Source: AP-15 sp963818695 (GTDB lineage: Bacteria; Pseudomonadota; Alphaproteobacteria; ATCC43930; CGMCC-115725). Taken from it: a stretch of 64,000 nt of DNA. This document shows positions 24,664 through 34,031 of this stretch, piece by piece. Each line of letters begins with the position of its first letter. The stretch's first letter is position 1. Location of the stretch: the NCBI GenBank assembly GCA_963818695.1, contig CAWFTG010000001.1, positions 186,001-250,000 on the forward strand, written 5' to 3'. The notes under the pieces are model-generated. The model made no database searches, was not told where the DNA came from, and worked only from the letters and a program-made list of their open reading frames with translations. The position numbers and the translations under genes were made by a program.

Positions 24664-25879
24664 GTGAGTGAAACCAAGCCGGGACCCCTCGCCGGCATCA
24701 AGATACTCGACCTCACTACCGTAGTACTTGGGGCCGCTGGCGACGCAGATCCTCGGCGACCTCGGCGCCGAGGTGATCAAGATCGAGGCGCCGGGCGGCG
24801 ACATCATGCGCTATGCCGAGCCGGCGCGGCACCGCGAGATGGGCCATGTTTTCCTGAACCTCAACCGCAACAAGCGCTCGCTCGTGCTCGACCTGAAACA
24901 GCCGGATGCAGCGCCAGTGCTGCTGGCGTTGGTGCGGCAAAGCGACATTTTCATGCACAATATGCGGCCGCAGGCGATGGCGCGGCTCGGCTTTGGCTGG
25001 GAGCGATTGTGCGAGGTCAACCCGCGCCTCGTCTACTGCTCGGCGCAGGGCTATGGACAGGACGGTCCGTTTGCCGACCGGCCGGCCTTCGACGACATCA
25101 TTCAGGGCGGCTGCGGGCTCGTCGGCCTTGAGGCGGCAACCGGCGGCGAGGCGCGCTTCGTGCCGACCCTGATCGGTGACAAGACCGTCGGTCTGACCAT
25201 GGTCTATGCGGTGATGGCGGCGCTTTTGCAGCGGGAGCGCACCGGGGAGGGCCAGGCCGTCGAAGTGCCGATGCTCGAGACGATGACGGCGTTCGTCATG
25301 GCCGAGCATATGGGCGGGCTGACCTTCGATCCGCCGATCGGGGAGCCCGGCTATTCGCGTATGCTCGCGCCGGACCGCCGGCCCCACCGGACCGCCGACG
25401 GCCATATCTGCATTCTGCCCTACACCGGCCGGCACTGGCGGGACTTCTTCCGGATCGCGGGCCGGCCGGAGCTGGCGGACGATCCGCGTCTCGCCGATGC
25501 GCCGAGCCGCAGCCGCCACGTCGCCGAACTTTACGCTCTGATCGCAGAATGCGTGCGCGACGGGTCGACGGCGTTCTGGCTCGACAAGCTCAAATCGGCC
25601 GACATCCCGTCCGGACCGGTCAACCCGCTCGGCGGATTGCCCGCCGACGAGCACCTCGCCGCCGTCGAGATGTTCCCGCGGACCGACCATCCGACCGAAG
25701 GCAGCATCCGGATCGTCCGGCCGCCGGTGCGGTTCGGCGCCGCGGACTGCGCGCAGCGCCGTCCCGCGCCGCGTTTGGGCGAGCATTCGCGCGAGATCCT
25801 GCGCGAAGCCGGGTTCGCCGATGACAAAATTGCGGATCTGCTCGCCCGCAAGGTCGCGATCGAAGCAGTCCAACTGTGA
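24664..25879 (+). CDS. CoA transferase, CaiB/BaiF (family III), one frameshift
   Basis: GTG 24664 with GGAAAGG upstream opens MSETKPGPLAGIKILDLTTVVLG; an extra G in CTTGGGGCC (about 24731-24735) breaks the frame. The second frame gives PLATQILGDLGAEVIKIEAPGGD, the catalytic-Asp region LNRNKRSLVLDLKQP, CSAQGYGQDGPFADRPAFDD and VEVPMLETMTAFVMAEHM. With one base removed, 404 residues, the normal length. Family III enzymes move CoA between carboxylates through an Asp-CoA thioester. Followed after 32 nt by a TauD-type dioxygenase, probably one transcript. Confidence 0.88.
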
Positions 25880-25911
25880 TAGCATGTCGGAAGCAATCCA
25901 AGGAGAGCGCG

Positions 25912-26790
25912 ATGGACCACGTTCGTTCCAACAACGGCCCCCGTTACAAGCATCTCGCGGACGAGCCGGCCCCGTACGACACGATCACGGTCGACAAATT
26001 GACGCCGATCATCGGCGGCGAGATCGCCGGGGTCGATTTGTCGAGGCCGCTCGGCAATCGCACGCTCGACGAGATCCACCGGGCGCTCGCCGAAAATCTG
26101 GTGATCTTTTTCCGCGATCAGCATTTGACGGAGGACCAGCATCTCGCGTTCGGGCGGCTGTTCGGTGATCTGCACCTCCACCCGGCGGCGCCCCACGCCG
26201 CCGGCAAGCCCGAGCTGATGATCATCCACGCCGACAAGGAATCGCCGCGCGCCAATGGCGAGGGCTGGCACAGCGACGTCTCCTGCGATCCCGAGCCGCC
26301 GATGGGCAGCATCCTCTACATCAAGAAATGCCCGCCGCGCGGCGGCGACACCTTGTTCGCCAGCATGTACGCCGCCTATGAGGCGCTGTCGGACCGCATG
26401 AAGACCTATCTCGACGGGCTGACCGCGATCCACGACGGCGAGCATTATCGCGGCCAGTACGCCAATTACGGGATCGCCGACAAGCCGAGCTATCCGCGCG
26501 CCGAGCACCCGGTCGTGCGGACGCACCCGGTGACCGGCAGGAAAGCGCTCTACGTGAACAAGGGGTTTACGCGGCGCATTCTGGGGATCCCCCGTGACGA
26601 GAGCGACGGCATGCTGCGTTATCTCTACGAGCACATGGCCAATCCGCTGTTCCAGTGCCGCTTCCGCTGGACCGAGAACTCGATCGCTTTCTGGGACAAT
26701 CGCTGCGTCCAGCACCACGCGATGTGGGACTATTGGCCCCACACGCGCTCGGGAAACCGGGTAACCGTCGCAGGCGACCGGCCGTTCTGA
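25912..26790 (+). CDS. TauD/TfdA-family Fe(II)/2-oxoglutarate dioxygenase
   Basis: 292 residues from ATG 25912 (AAGGAG 7 nt upstream). Facial-triad HxD at H120-x-D122 in GEGWHSDVSCDPEPPMGS, distal His at 268/269 in RCVQHHAMWDYW, and the 2-oxoglutarate Arg in RSGNRVTVAGDRPF near the end. N-terminal PIIGGEIAGVDLSRPL and LVIFFRDQHLT are family-typical. Cytoplasmic; such enzymes hydroxylate sulfonates, phenoxyacetates or amino acids, and the substrate here is unknown. Intact. Confidence 0.93.
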   Translation: MDHVRSNNGPRYKHLADEPAPYDTITVDKLTPIIGGEIAGVDLSRPLGNRTLDEIHRALAENLVIFFRDQHLTEDQHLAFGRLFGDLHLHPAAPHAAGKPELMIIHADKESPRANGEGWHSDVSCDPEPPMGSILYIKKCPPRGGDTLFASMYAAYEALSDRMKTYLDGLTAIHDGEHYRGQYANYGIADKPSYPRAEHPVVRTHPVTGRKALYVNKGFTRRILGIPRDESDGMLRYLYEHMANPLFQCRFRWTENSIAFWDNRCVQHHAMWDYWPHTRSGNRVTVAGDRPF

Positions 26791-26915
26791 CCCGATAGCG
26801 ATCGGGGATAATCGGGTGGGCGCTCGCAGGGAATGAACCGAAAGTCGTCTTTTGCACGGACCTGACCCGTGCATCCTCGCGGGGATCACCGATTTGGCCG
26901 TCCCGTCCTCAAGCC

Positions 26916-26944
26916 TTGACCATTGGTAGAGGGACGGACATATA
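26916..26944 (+). promoter_or_regulatory. predicted sigma70-type promoter for the DEAD-box gene
   Basis: TTGACC (26916-26921), 17-nt spacer, CATATA (26939-26944). The transcript would start near 26951, giving a 5' leader of about 200 nt. It is the best -35/-10 pair in the 360-nt gap 26791-27152. Confidence 0.45.
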
Positions 26945-26946
26945 AA

Positions 26947-27138
26947 GAACGCAGCGTTCGTGCTCTTCCTTCGAGTAACGTGACCGAACACGCGTGAGCG
27001 GTCCCACCACCGCGGTGGAAATTGGGTTCGGTCTTTATGCTGCCACGCCCGGACAACCCTGTTCACGCGGGTCGTCTTCCGACCCGCCAAGTGCCTGCGT
27101 ATAGACGCAGTGCGCCGGTAGGTTCTAATGCGTTTTTT
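26947..27138 (+). promoter_or_regulatory. structured 5' leader of the DEAD-box RNA helicase gene
   Basis: The gap between the dioxygenase and the helicase holds a run of inverted repeats: GAACGC-A-GCGTTC (26947-26959), the perfect palindrome CCACCGCGGTGG (27007-27018), an 8-bp stem with 5-nt loop GCGGGTCG/CGACCCGC (27067-27087) and TGCGT-ATAG-ACGCA (27096-27109). A second TGCGT (27129-27133) followed by five T could compete for the same ACGCA and form a terminator-like end. Long structured leaders are known for cold-induced DEAD-box helicase genes; regulation here is inference. Confidence 0.45.
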
Positions 27139-27152
27139 GAGAGATCACAAAC

Positions 27153-28495
27153 TTGTCTAGGTTTTCCGATTTTGAACTTGCAACCCCATCCTCGAGGCTG
27201 TCGCCGCCGAAGGCTATACGATACCTACCCCTATCCAATCACAAGCGATCCCGCAGGTGCTCCGCGGCCGAGATCTCTGCGGCATCGCCCAGACCGGGAC
27301 CGGCAAGACGGCCGCTTTCGCATTGCCGATACTCCAGCGCCTCTCCAGTGCACCGGCACGGCGGACGGCCGGCACCTGCCGAGCGCTAGTGCTGAGCCCC
27401 ACTCGAGAGCTGGCCAGTCAAATCGCCAAGAGCTTCCGCGCCTATGGGCGCGAGCTGCCGCTCTCCACTGCGGTCGTGTTCGGCGGTGTCCCGATTGGGG
27501 CACAGCAGCGGCGGCTCGCGTCGGGTGTCGACATCTTGGTGGCAACACCGGGGCGCCTGCTCGACCTCATCGACCGTACATCTCTCAGCTTGTCGAGGGT
27601 CCAGATCCTGGTTCTCGACGAGGCGGATCGAATGCTCGACCTCGGCTTCATCCATGCCCTGAAGCGCATCGTGAAATTGTTGCCGCGACGGCGTCAAACA
27701 TTGCTGTTTTCGGCGACCATGCCCAGGACGATTGCCTCGCTAGCCGAGGAATACCTCGACGACCCGATCCAGGTGGCCGTCACGCCAGCGGCGACGACGG
27801 TCGAACTGGTCGATCAAGGGGTCGTTTTTGTTTCGAGTGATCGGAAACGGGACGCTCTCGCGACATTGCTGGGAGATCCGGCATTTGAACGCGTGCTCGT
27901 GTTCACCCGCACAAAGCACGGTGCGGACCGGGTCGTGCGGCATCTGAGCGCGGCCGGTATCGAGGCAATCGCTATTCATGGAAACAAGTCGCAGCCCCAA
28001 CGCGAGCGCGCGCTCGCCGGCTTTCGAACCGGCGGCAGCAGGGTCCTCGTTGCTACCGACATTGCCGCGCGAGGAATTGATGTGGAAGGCGTATCGCACG
28101 TCATCAACTTCGAGCTGCCCAACGTTCCCGAGGACTATGTTCACCGCATCGGCCGAACGGCGCGCGCCGGTGCGGCCGGTGTAGCGATCTCGTTGTGCAG
28201 CGAGGAGGAACGCGGTTACCTGCGCGACATCGAAAAGCTGACCCGACTCGCGGTCCGACAGCTTCACGTCAAGCTGGATCCCATGAAGCAATATCGCCCT
28301 CCATTGCCGCAGGAGCGGATTGAAAGCGCACCTGCGCGAAATTTGGGTGTCCCCGGTTTTAAGCCCCGCGGCCCAAGACGCCCGAGTGGCGGCAGTCGTG
28401 GCGCGCCACGCGCTAGGAGGGCTACTCCTTCATCAGCTGCTGCTTCGCCTGTTCGGCGAAATGGTCGAGTTCGAATCGGACCTGCGCCGGGGTGA
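27153..28495 (+). CDS. DEAD-box RNA helicase (RhlE-like), one frameshift near the 5' end
   Basis: Begins at TTG 27153 with LSRFSDFELAT; a missing C in AACCCCATCC (about 27185) shifts the frame, after which PILEAVAAEGYTIPTPIQSQAIPQVLRGRDL (Q motif) and the core follow: AQTGTGKTAAF (Walker A), SPTRELASQ, VATPGRLLDL, VLDEADRMLDLGF (DEAD), FSATMP, LVFTRTKHGADR, VLVATDIAARGIDVEGV and HRIGRTARAGAAG. A basic Gly/Arg/Pro-rich tail ends near 28420-28495. The last 74 nt overlap the convergent gene at 28422-28742, so a further undetected indel in the tail is possible. Function: RNA unwinding in ribosome assembly and cold adaptation. Confidence 0.9.
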
Positions 28496-28742
28496 TCTGC
28501 TGGCCTTTGGCAACGAGATCGTTGACGATCTTGTCGAGGACGCGCTTGTCGCCCCCCGGCTCGAACTGGGCAGCCAGCACCTCTTTGCCGTAAGCCTCGA
28601 CGTCGGCACCGGTCAGCCCCATCTTCTGCGCCGCCCAATGTCCCAATAGTCTGTTGCGTCGGGAGGTAACCTTGAAGCTGAACTCCTGATCGTGCTTGAA
28701 CCGAGCCTCGAATTCTTTTTCACGCTCAGCGAAGCTGGTCAT
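28422..28742 (-). CDS. ATPase inhibitor subunit zeta (DUF1476)
   Basis: 106 residues from ATG 28742 (GAGG upstream); the ORF is open 12 codons further. MTSFAEREKEFEARFKHDQEFSFKVTSRRNRLLGHWAAQKMGL (in blocks) is the highly conserved N-terminal inhibitory region of the alphaproteobacterial zeta subunit, which blocks F1Fo-ATP synthase rotation in Paracoccus. The rest is a four-helix bundle (ADVEAYGKEVLAAQFEPGGD...VRFELDHFAEQAKQQLM). This family is restricted to Alphaproteobacteria and fixes the class of the organism. In many relatives it neighbours purC/purS/purQ; here purS lies 840 nt away on the other strand. Confidence 0.93.
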   Translation of the reverse strand: MTSFAEREKEFEARFKHDQEFSFKVTSRRNRLLGHWAAQKMGLTGADVEAYGKEVLAAQFEPGGDKRVLDKIVNDLVAKGQQITPAQVRFELDHFAEQAKQQLMKE

Positions 28743-28822
28743 TTGAACCTCATCCCAAGGAACGCCGCGGCGCGCCATTGCGCCCCTATATTGGGCGGCG
28801 AAGCGGCGATGCGAGCGGGTGA

Positions 28823-29569
28823 ATGTGTACTTTGGTGATCTTGCGCCGGCCGGACCACCGTTGGCCGGTGCTGATCGGCGCCAATCGGGACGAGATGATC
28901 GACCGGCCGTGGGAACCGCCCGGCCGTCATTGGCCGGACCGCCCGGAAGTGGTCGCGGGGCTCGACCGGCTCGCCGGCGGATCGTGGCTCGGGGTCAACA
29001 ATTGGGGCGTCGCCGCTGCCGTCCTCAACCGCCACGGCTCGCTGGGCCCGGCGCCGGGTACGCGTTCCCGCGGCGAGCTGGTACTCGAGGCGCTCGACCA
29101 TGCCGATGCGGTCGCCGCCGCCGAAGCCCTCTCGCATCTCGACCCCGCAGCCTATCGCACCTTCAACCTGATCGTCGCCGACGACCGCGATGCCTTTTGG
29201 CTACGTCATTCAGGAGGCGCCCGAATCGACGTACATCCGCTCAAGGACGGGCTGTCGATGATTGCGGCAGGCGACCTCGACGATCTCGGCACGCGGCGGC
29301 TCGAATTGGCGCTGCCGGCATTTCGCGCATGGCCCGTGCCCGACCCCGACCGCGATGATTGGTCGGCATGGGAATCGCTGCTCGGCAGCACCCGGGCGCC
29401 GCCGGGAGAGCCGGCCACTGCGGCCATGCGCTTCCGCTCGGACGGCTACGGGACCGTATCGAGCGCGGTGATCGCGCTTCCCGCGCTCGGCGAGCCGGAG
29501 CGCCGGCCGATCTTCCGCTTCGCCGGGTGGGTACCCGAGGTCAGCCCCTGGCGGAATATCCTTTTCTGA
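28823..29569 (+). CDS. NRDE family protein (Tango2-like, DUF833)
   Basis: 248 residues. The N-terminal Cys2 after Met and the eponymous N21-R-D-E24 motif (LIGANRDEMIDRPWEPP) define the NRDE/Tango2 family, an Ntn-hydrolase-like fold with putative N-terminal Cys nucleophile. SWLGVNNWGVAAAVLNRHG and LSMIAAGDLDD are also typical. Biochemical role unknown; eukaryotic TANGO2 is linked to heme and lipid handling. Ends 16 nt before purS, so the two are probably co-transcribed. Confidence 0.92.
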   Translation: MCTLVILRRPDHRWPVLIGANRDEMIDRPWEPPGRHWPDRPEVVAGLDRLAGGSWLGVNNWGVAAAVLNRHGSLGPAPGTRSRGELVLEALDHADAVAAAEALSHLDPAAYRTFNLIVADDRDAFWLRHSGGARIDVHPLKDGLSMIAAGDLDDLGTRRLELALPAFRAWPVPDPDRDDWSAWESLLGSTRAPPGEPATAAMRFRSDGYGTVSSAVIALPALGEPERRPIFRFAGWVPEVSPWRNILF

Positions 29570-29585
29570 CGGACGAGGACCGGAA

Positions 29586-29828
29586 ATGAAGGCGTTGGTT
29601 CACGTGAAGCTGAAGCCGGGGGTGCTCGACCCGCAAGGCAAGGCGATCGGCAATGCGCTTGCCGGTTTGGGTTTCACCGGCGTCGGCGAGGTGCGGCAGG
29701 GCAAGCTGATCGAGCTGGAGCTCGAAGAAACCGATGCGGCCCGCGCCCGCGAGCGGGTCGAGGCGATGTGCCGGGAGCTTCTCGCCAACCCGGTGATCGA
29801 AGATTATGCGATCGAGTTCTCGGCGTAG
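29586..29828 (+). CDS. purS: phosphoribosylformylglycinamidine synthase subunit PurS
   Basis: 80 residues, the normal PurS length. MKALVHVKLKPGVLDPQGKAI and the LELEETDAARARERVEAMCRELLANPVIEDYAIE region (in blocks) are diagnostic. PurS forms a complex with PurL and PurQ that converts FGAR to FGAM in purine synthesis. Oddly, purQ does not follow: the next gene is a convergent histidine kinase whose 3' end overlaps purS by 25 nt. This hints at a rearrangement breakpoint just after purS. Confidence 0.93.
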   Translation: MKALVHVKLKPGVLDPQGKAIGNALAGLGFTGVGEVRQGKLIELELEETDAARARERVEAMCRELLANPVIEDYAIEFSA

Positions 29829-31858
29829 CTCGCTGCTCGGAGCAGACCTCCTGCGAGCACTTCTTCGAGTTTTTTCCCCAGCGTCGTCGGGCGGTAGGGT
29901 TTTGCGATGAACGGAAATTCCGCGCGCGCCAAACGTCTCTGGTTCGCCTCGCGCGTATAACCCGAACTCAGCAGGACCTTGAGGTCGGGCCGCAGGCACG
30001 ACGCCTGGCGCGCCAACTCGGTTCCGCTCATTCCGGCCGGCATCACAATGTCGGTGAACAAAAGATCGACCGAACGGTCCTGGTTCAGGATAGCCAATGC
30101 CTCCGGACCATTGGTCGCGACCAAAGTTTGATAGCCGAGATCCGACAGGATGCCGACGATCATCTCGCGAACATCCGGGTCGTCCTCGACGACGAGGATC
30201 TTCGCACGAGCAGGCGTCGTCTTGCGGAGTCCTTCTTGTGAGATAGCACCGGATTCGGCTTGCCTTTCGGCCCGCGGAATATGGATCCGCACTGTCGTTC
30301 CCTTGCCGACCGTGCTCTCGATCCGCGCAGCACCACCCGATTGTTTGGCAAATCCGTAGACCTGGCTGAGGCCCAAACCAGTGCCTTTGCCGACCTCTTT
30401 CGTGGTGTAGAACGGCTCGAACGCCCTTTCCACCACGTCGGCGCTCATCCCGCACCCCGTGTCGCCCACTGAGATCACGACATAATCGCCGGCGGGCTGA
30501 TCGACCGCAGCGCCGTCTGTCGTCACGTTTTCGGTGCGAAAGATCAGGCGGCCCGATCTGCCCATTGCATCGCGCGCATTTGCGGCAAGGTTCAGCATGG
30601 CGGCGCCAAACTGGGCCGGGTCGATCCGACAAGGCCAGAGCTCGTCCCGCAGCGCCAGCGCGATTTCGACACCCTCGCCGACCGTCTTCTGACACAACAT
30701 CAGATTTTCGCGCACCAGATCGTTGATGCTGACGGTCTCCGGTCGGAGCTCCTGCCGGCGCGAGAAGGCGAGCAAGTGCTCTGTCAGCCGCGAGCCCCGT
30801 GAAGCCGCGCGCAGGGCCCCCTCGGCGTAGCGTCTGCCGGGGTTGCCCACCGGCAGCAGGGACGCCAGCATTTCCAAATTCCCAATGATCGCGGTCAGCA
30901 AATTATTGAAATCATGCGCGACGCCGCCGGTGAGCTGGCCGATCGCCTCCATCTTCTGAGCCTGACGAAGCTGCTCTTCGGCTGCCTTCCGCTCGGTCAG
31001 ATCGCGCGTGATCTTAGCGAAGCCGATCAGCTGGCCAGTGCCGTCGTGGATCGCATCGATGACCACATTCGCCCAGAACCTGGTCCCGTCCTTGCGCACC
31101 CGCCAACCCTCGGCCTCGTATTTGCCCGTGCGCCTCGCGGTCTCCAGTACCCTCCCCGGCAATCCGTCCTGCCGATCCTCCTCTGTATAAAATTGCGAGA
31201 AATGGCGCCCGATGATCTCTTCGGCAGCGTAGCCCTTGATCCGTGCCGCACCCGCATTCCAATTCGTCACAAACCCGTTCGGGTCGAGCATGAAGATCGC
31301 GTAGTCGGCCACCCCTTGAACCAGCAAGCGAAACCGCTCTTCGCTGGCACGAAGCTCCGTGAAGGCCTGCGTGATCAGCTGTGAGCGCTGTTCGACGCGC
31401 TGCTCGAGAGTTTCGTTGAGCTGAAAGACGGCCTTCTCGGCCTGCTTACGCTCGGTGATGTCGACCAGCACGTTGACGGCGCCGACCAGCGCACCCGAAC
31501 TGTCGTGCAGCGGCGTCGGGTAAGGCAGCAGGTTTATCCGTGTGCCGTCGGGCCGCTCCGCGATGACCTCGACGCCCCTGACCGGCCGGTCTTCCCGCAA
31601 CGCGACAGCCATCGGGCACTCGTCATGGGGCAGCGGCGTGCCGTCCGGGCGGTGCAAGCGCCAGCTGACGCACCAGAGATCGCGGCCCAGCTCCGGCCGG
31701 TGACCGGCGAGTTCGACCGCAGCCTCGTTAAAAAAGGTGACCCGCCCGGCAGCGTCGGTCGTATAGACCGCCGCAGGCAAGGCTTCGAGAAGCTGACGCC
31801 ATGCCTCGGAGGCCTCCGCGGAGCCGTCGAGCCGGTTGTCATGAGCGGGAGAGGACAC
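29804..31858 (-). CDS. hybrid sensor histidine kinase (PAS-PAS-HisKA-HATPase-REC)
   Basis: 684 residues, cytoplasmic (no membrane segment). PAS 1 about 20-135, coiled linker 137-175, PAS 2 about 175-292, HisKA with phospho-acceptor H315 in GGVAHDFNNLLTAIIGN, HATPase_c (NLAANARDAM, GDTGCGMSADV, GTGLGLSQVYGF), and a C-terminal receiver (ILVVEDDPDVREM, phospho-Asp in LLFTDIVMPAGMSG, KPY near the end). The HDFNNLL H-box with a fused receiver is typical of FixL-like/blue-light-type hybrid kinases of Rhizobiales, but the PAS domains show no obvious heme-His or flavin-Cys motif. No response-regulator gene adjoins it. Confidence 0.93.
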   Translation of the reverse strand: MSSPAHDNRLDGSAEASEAWRQLLEALPAAVYTTDAAGRVTFFNEAAVELAGHRPELGRDLWCVSWRLHRPDGTPLPHDECPMAVALREDRPVRGVEVIAERPDGTRINLLPYPTPLHDSSGALVGAVNVLVDITERKQAEKAVFQLNETLEQRVEQRSQLITQAFTELRASEERFRLLVQGVADYAIFMLDPNGFVTNWNAGAARIKGYAAEEIIGRHFSQFYTEEDRQDGLPGRVLETARRTGKYEAEGWRVRKDGTRFWANVVIDAIHDGTGQLIGFAKITRDLTERKAAEEQLRQAQKMEAIGQLTGGVAHDFNNLLTAIIGNLEMLASLLPVGNPGRRYAEGALRAASRGSRLTEHLLAFSRRQELRPETVSINDLVRENLMLCQKTVGEGVEIALALRDELWPCRIDPAQFGAAMLNLAANARDAMGRSGRLIFRTENVTTDGAAVDQPAGDYVVISVGDTGCGMSADVVERAFEPFYTTKEVGKGTGLGLSQVYGFAKQSGGAARIESTVGKGTTVRIHIPRAERQAESGAISQEGLRKTTPARAKILVVEDDPDVREMIVGILSDLGYQTLVATNGPEALAILNQDRSVDLLFTDIVMPAGMSGTELARQASCLRPDLKVLLSSGYTREANQRRLARAEFPFIAKPYRPTTLGKKLEEVLAGGLLRAASYAENSIA

Positions 31859-31970
31859 TTACCGACTTCTTTCCTCGACGCGGTATTAGCTGTGATCGTC
31901 GCCGCGCCGGGTGCGGCTCAACGCAGCGGTCGAACACTATTGGCGCCGATTAGGTTCCCCACCACCGGAG

Positions 31971-33212
31971 TTATTTTCTCGCCTCGGGGTACGGGTAGAT
32001 CATCTCACCGGTTTTGTATTTGGCGGGCGCCAGGATCGTAACCGTCTTCGGCCCGCGGAACTGCTCGACATCGTGCCCCTTGATGCCGTGGTACTGCACC
32101 CAGATCGGCCGCGCCTCGGTCCATTCGCCGTCGGGCCCGAAGGCGATCTCGCCCTCGATTGTGTGGAACGGGTGCGAGTGCATGTATTCGGCGAGCTTGT
32201 CGTCGTCGAGGGACTTTGTCGCGGCGACCGCGTCACCGAGAATCTGCAATTCGCTATAGGCAAAGGGCGGCAAGAAATAACCCAGCAAGTCGACCCCTTC
32301 AGCCGGCGCCTTCGCCTGGTATTTCTTGATGAAGTCCATTACGCCGGGAAATTGCATCGTTGGCACCGGCTCCCACAAATCGACATTGACGATGCCGTTG
32401 GCCGCTTCGCCGAGCTGCATCTTGATCGCTGCCGCCTGCAATCCCGCGAGGCCGCCGCCCAGCATCTTGGTGTCGAGGCCGAGTTCCCCGACCGAACGCA
32501 GGATGCCGACCGTATCCGACGGATACGACGAGATGTAGACCAAATCGGGTTGGGCTGCCTGCACGGCGCGAACGATCGGCGTGAAGTCGACCGTGGTCGG
32601 CGGATAGGCCCGGTCGTAGACGATATCGATCCCTTTGGCCTTGGCGTGCTGGCGCGCGCTTTCTGCCGCCTTGTGCTGGAATTCGGCGTCGGTGGCGACG
32701 ATCGCAACCGTCTTCGGCTTCGGGTTCTGCGCCGCCGCCAGGTCGAACCAGCCCTCGGCGAACGTCCTCACCGGTTCGGGGCCGAAGGGCAGCATCGAGA
32801 AGTATTTCGGATAATGGAAATTGTCGTTGGCCGCCAGCGCAAAAAGGCCGAAGAACAGCCGGTTGTGCGAGATCGCGACCGGCATCGCCGGCACGACCAG
32901 GTTGGTGCCGTAGCTCGAGATCAACAGGTCGACCTTGTCGATGTCGATCAGCTTCGTGTAGATGGCCGGCACCAGCGACGGGTTGCTCTGGTCGTCGTAA
33001 TAGACCAGCTTGACCGGCCGGCCGAGCAGGCCGCCCTCGGCATTGACCTCGTCTTCCCAGATCTTGAAAGCGAGCAGTCCGGTCTTGCCGACGACGGCAA
33101 ACGGGCCAGTCAATTCCATGCTGAAGCCGATCTTGATCGGCTCTGCCGCCTGAGCCGCTACTGCTCCGCCCAGGAGCGCTGCGCCGAACAGCATGCGCGC
33201 GGAGTATTTCAT
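31971..33212 (-). CDS. ABC transporter substrate-binding protein, branched-chain amino acid type
   Basis: 413 residues from ATG 33212, which overlaps the otnC stop as ATGA. Signal peptide MKYSARMLFGAALLGGAVAA with cleavage near AQA-AEP; mature part IKIGFSMELTGPFAVVGKTGL and GGLLGRPVKLVYYDDQSNPS are the Peripla_BP_6 signature. Position as the last gene of the tetronate cluster suggests it binds erythronate/threonate or a related acid. LivHMGF-type permease and ATPase genes are not adjacent, so they must be elsewhere or have been lost. Confidence 0.92.
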   Translation of the reverse strand: MKYSARMLFGAALLGGAVAAQAAEPIKIGFSMELTGPFAVVGKTGLLAFKIWEDEVNAEGGLLGRPVKLVYYDDQSNPSLVPAIYTKLIDIDKVDLLISSYGTNLVVPAMPVAISHNRLFFGLFALAANDNFHYPKYFSMLPFGPEPVRTFAEGWFDLAAAQNPKPKTVAIVATDAEFQHKAAESARQHAKAKGIDIVYDRAYPPTTVDFTPIVRAVQAAQPDLVYISSYPSDTVGILRSVGELGLDTKMLGGGLAGLQAAAIKMQLGEAANGIVNVDLWEPVPTMQFPGVMDFIKKYQAKAPAEGVDLLGYFLPPFAYSELQILGDAVAATKSLDDDKLAEYMHSHPFHTIEGEIAFGPDGEWTEARPIWVQYHGIKGHDVEQFRGPKTVTILAPAKYKTGEMIYPYPEARK

Positions 33213-33829
33213 CCCTGCAGCTCCATGACTTGCGACGGCGTCAGATAGCGCGTCTTGGCGCCACGCAGCAGCAGATAGAGTTTCGCCGTCTCTTCGAGCT
33301 CTTCGATCGCATTGACGGCGGTGTCGAGATCCGAGCCGGCGACGACCGGGCCGTGGTTGGCGAGCAATACCGCATGGTGCTTCCCGGCAAAACCGCGTAC
33401 CGCTTCGGCGAGCGCAAGATCGCCCGGGCGATAGTAGGGCACGAGCGGCAGCCGGCCGACCCGCATAACGTAGTAGGCGGTGATCGGCGGCAAAACGTCT
33501 TCGGGGTCGATCTCGGCGAGGCAAGAGACCGCTACCGAATGGGTCGAGTGCAGATGCACGACCGCTCCGGTAGCGGGTCGCTCCTTGTACATGACGCGGT
33601 GCAGAAAGTTTTCCTTGGTCGGGGGGTCGCCCGAGACGAGCCGCCCGTCGCGGTCAAGCTTCGAGAGGCGCGCCGGGTCGAGCCGGCCGAGAGAGGACCC
33701 GGTCGACGTCATCAGCCAGCCCTCACCGATGCGGAGGCTGATATTGCCGGAAGACCCGGCGGTCAGGCCGCGCGCAAAGATCGAGGCGCCAATCGCGCAG
33801 ATCTCTTCGCGTTGTTTTGCCTCGCTCAT
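33209..33829 (-). CDS. otnC: 3-oxo-tetronate 4-phosphate decarboxylase (class II aldolase family)
   Basis: 206 residues; class II aldolase/adducin fold. RGLTAGSSGNISLRIGEGWLMTSTGSSLG (two blocks) is the phosphate-binding start, and the Zn ligands are in VVHLHSTHSVAVSCL (His-x-His) and LLANHGPVVAG. In the DUF1537 pathway OtnC decarboxylates 3-oxo-tetronate 4-phosphate to dihydroxyacetone phosphate. The adjacent kinase otnK, isomerase otnI and dehydrogenase denD make this assignment strong. It is translationally coupled to the binding-protein gene downstream. Confidence 0.9.
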   Translation of the reverse strand: MSEAKQREEICAIGASIFARGLTAGSSGNISLRIGEGWLMTSTGSSLGRLDPARLSKLDRDGRLVSGDPPTKENFLHRVMYKERPATGAVVHLHSTHSVAVSCLAEIDPEDVLPPITAYYVMRVGRLPLVPYYRPGDLALAEAVRGFAGKHHAVLLANHGPVVAGSDLDTAVNAIEELEETAKLYLLLRGAKTRYLTPSQVMELQG

Positions 33830-33933
33830 CTCAACTCTCCTTTTAAAGGGACTTCGTCATGCGAGTTTCCACACCGGCCAGCGCGGCCGACCCGGCTTGG
33901 ATCAAACGATGAGCTCCGCGCGCGACACATCGT

Positions 33934-34014
33934 CATTGCGAGCGAAGCGAAGCAATCTCGCGCCTATTGTCCTCAGTCGATCGAGATTGCCTCGTCGCTC
34001 CGCTCCTCGCAATG
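33934..34014. repeat. extragenic palindromic repeat (CATTGCGAGCGAAGCGAAGC type)
   Basis: Arms at 33934-33960 (CATTGCGAGCGAAGCGAAGC then AATCTCG) and 33982-34014 (CGAGATTGCCTCGTCGCTCC ending TCGCAATG), nearly complementary. This is a widespread dispersed repeat of alphaproteobacteria. It sits between otnK and otnC and may act as a transcript hairpin that lowers expression of the distal genes. Confidence 0.85.
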
Positions 34015-34031
34015 GCTGCAAAGGACACGGG

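Noticed and set aside
26947..26959. LexA (SOS) box
   Set aside because: GAACGC-A-GCGTTC is an inverted repeat, while the alphaproteobacterial LexA site is a direct repeat of GTTC/GAAC with 7-nt spacing.
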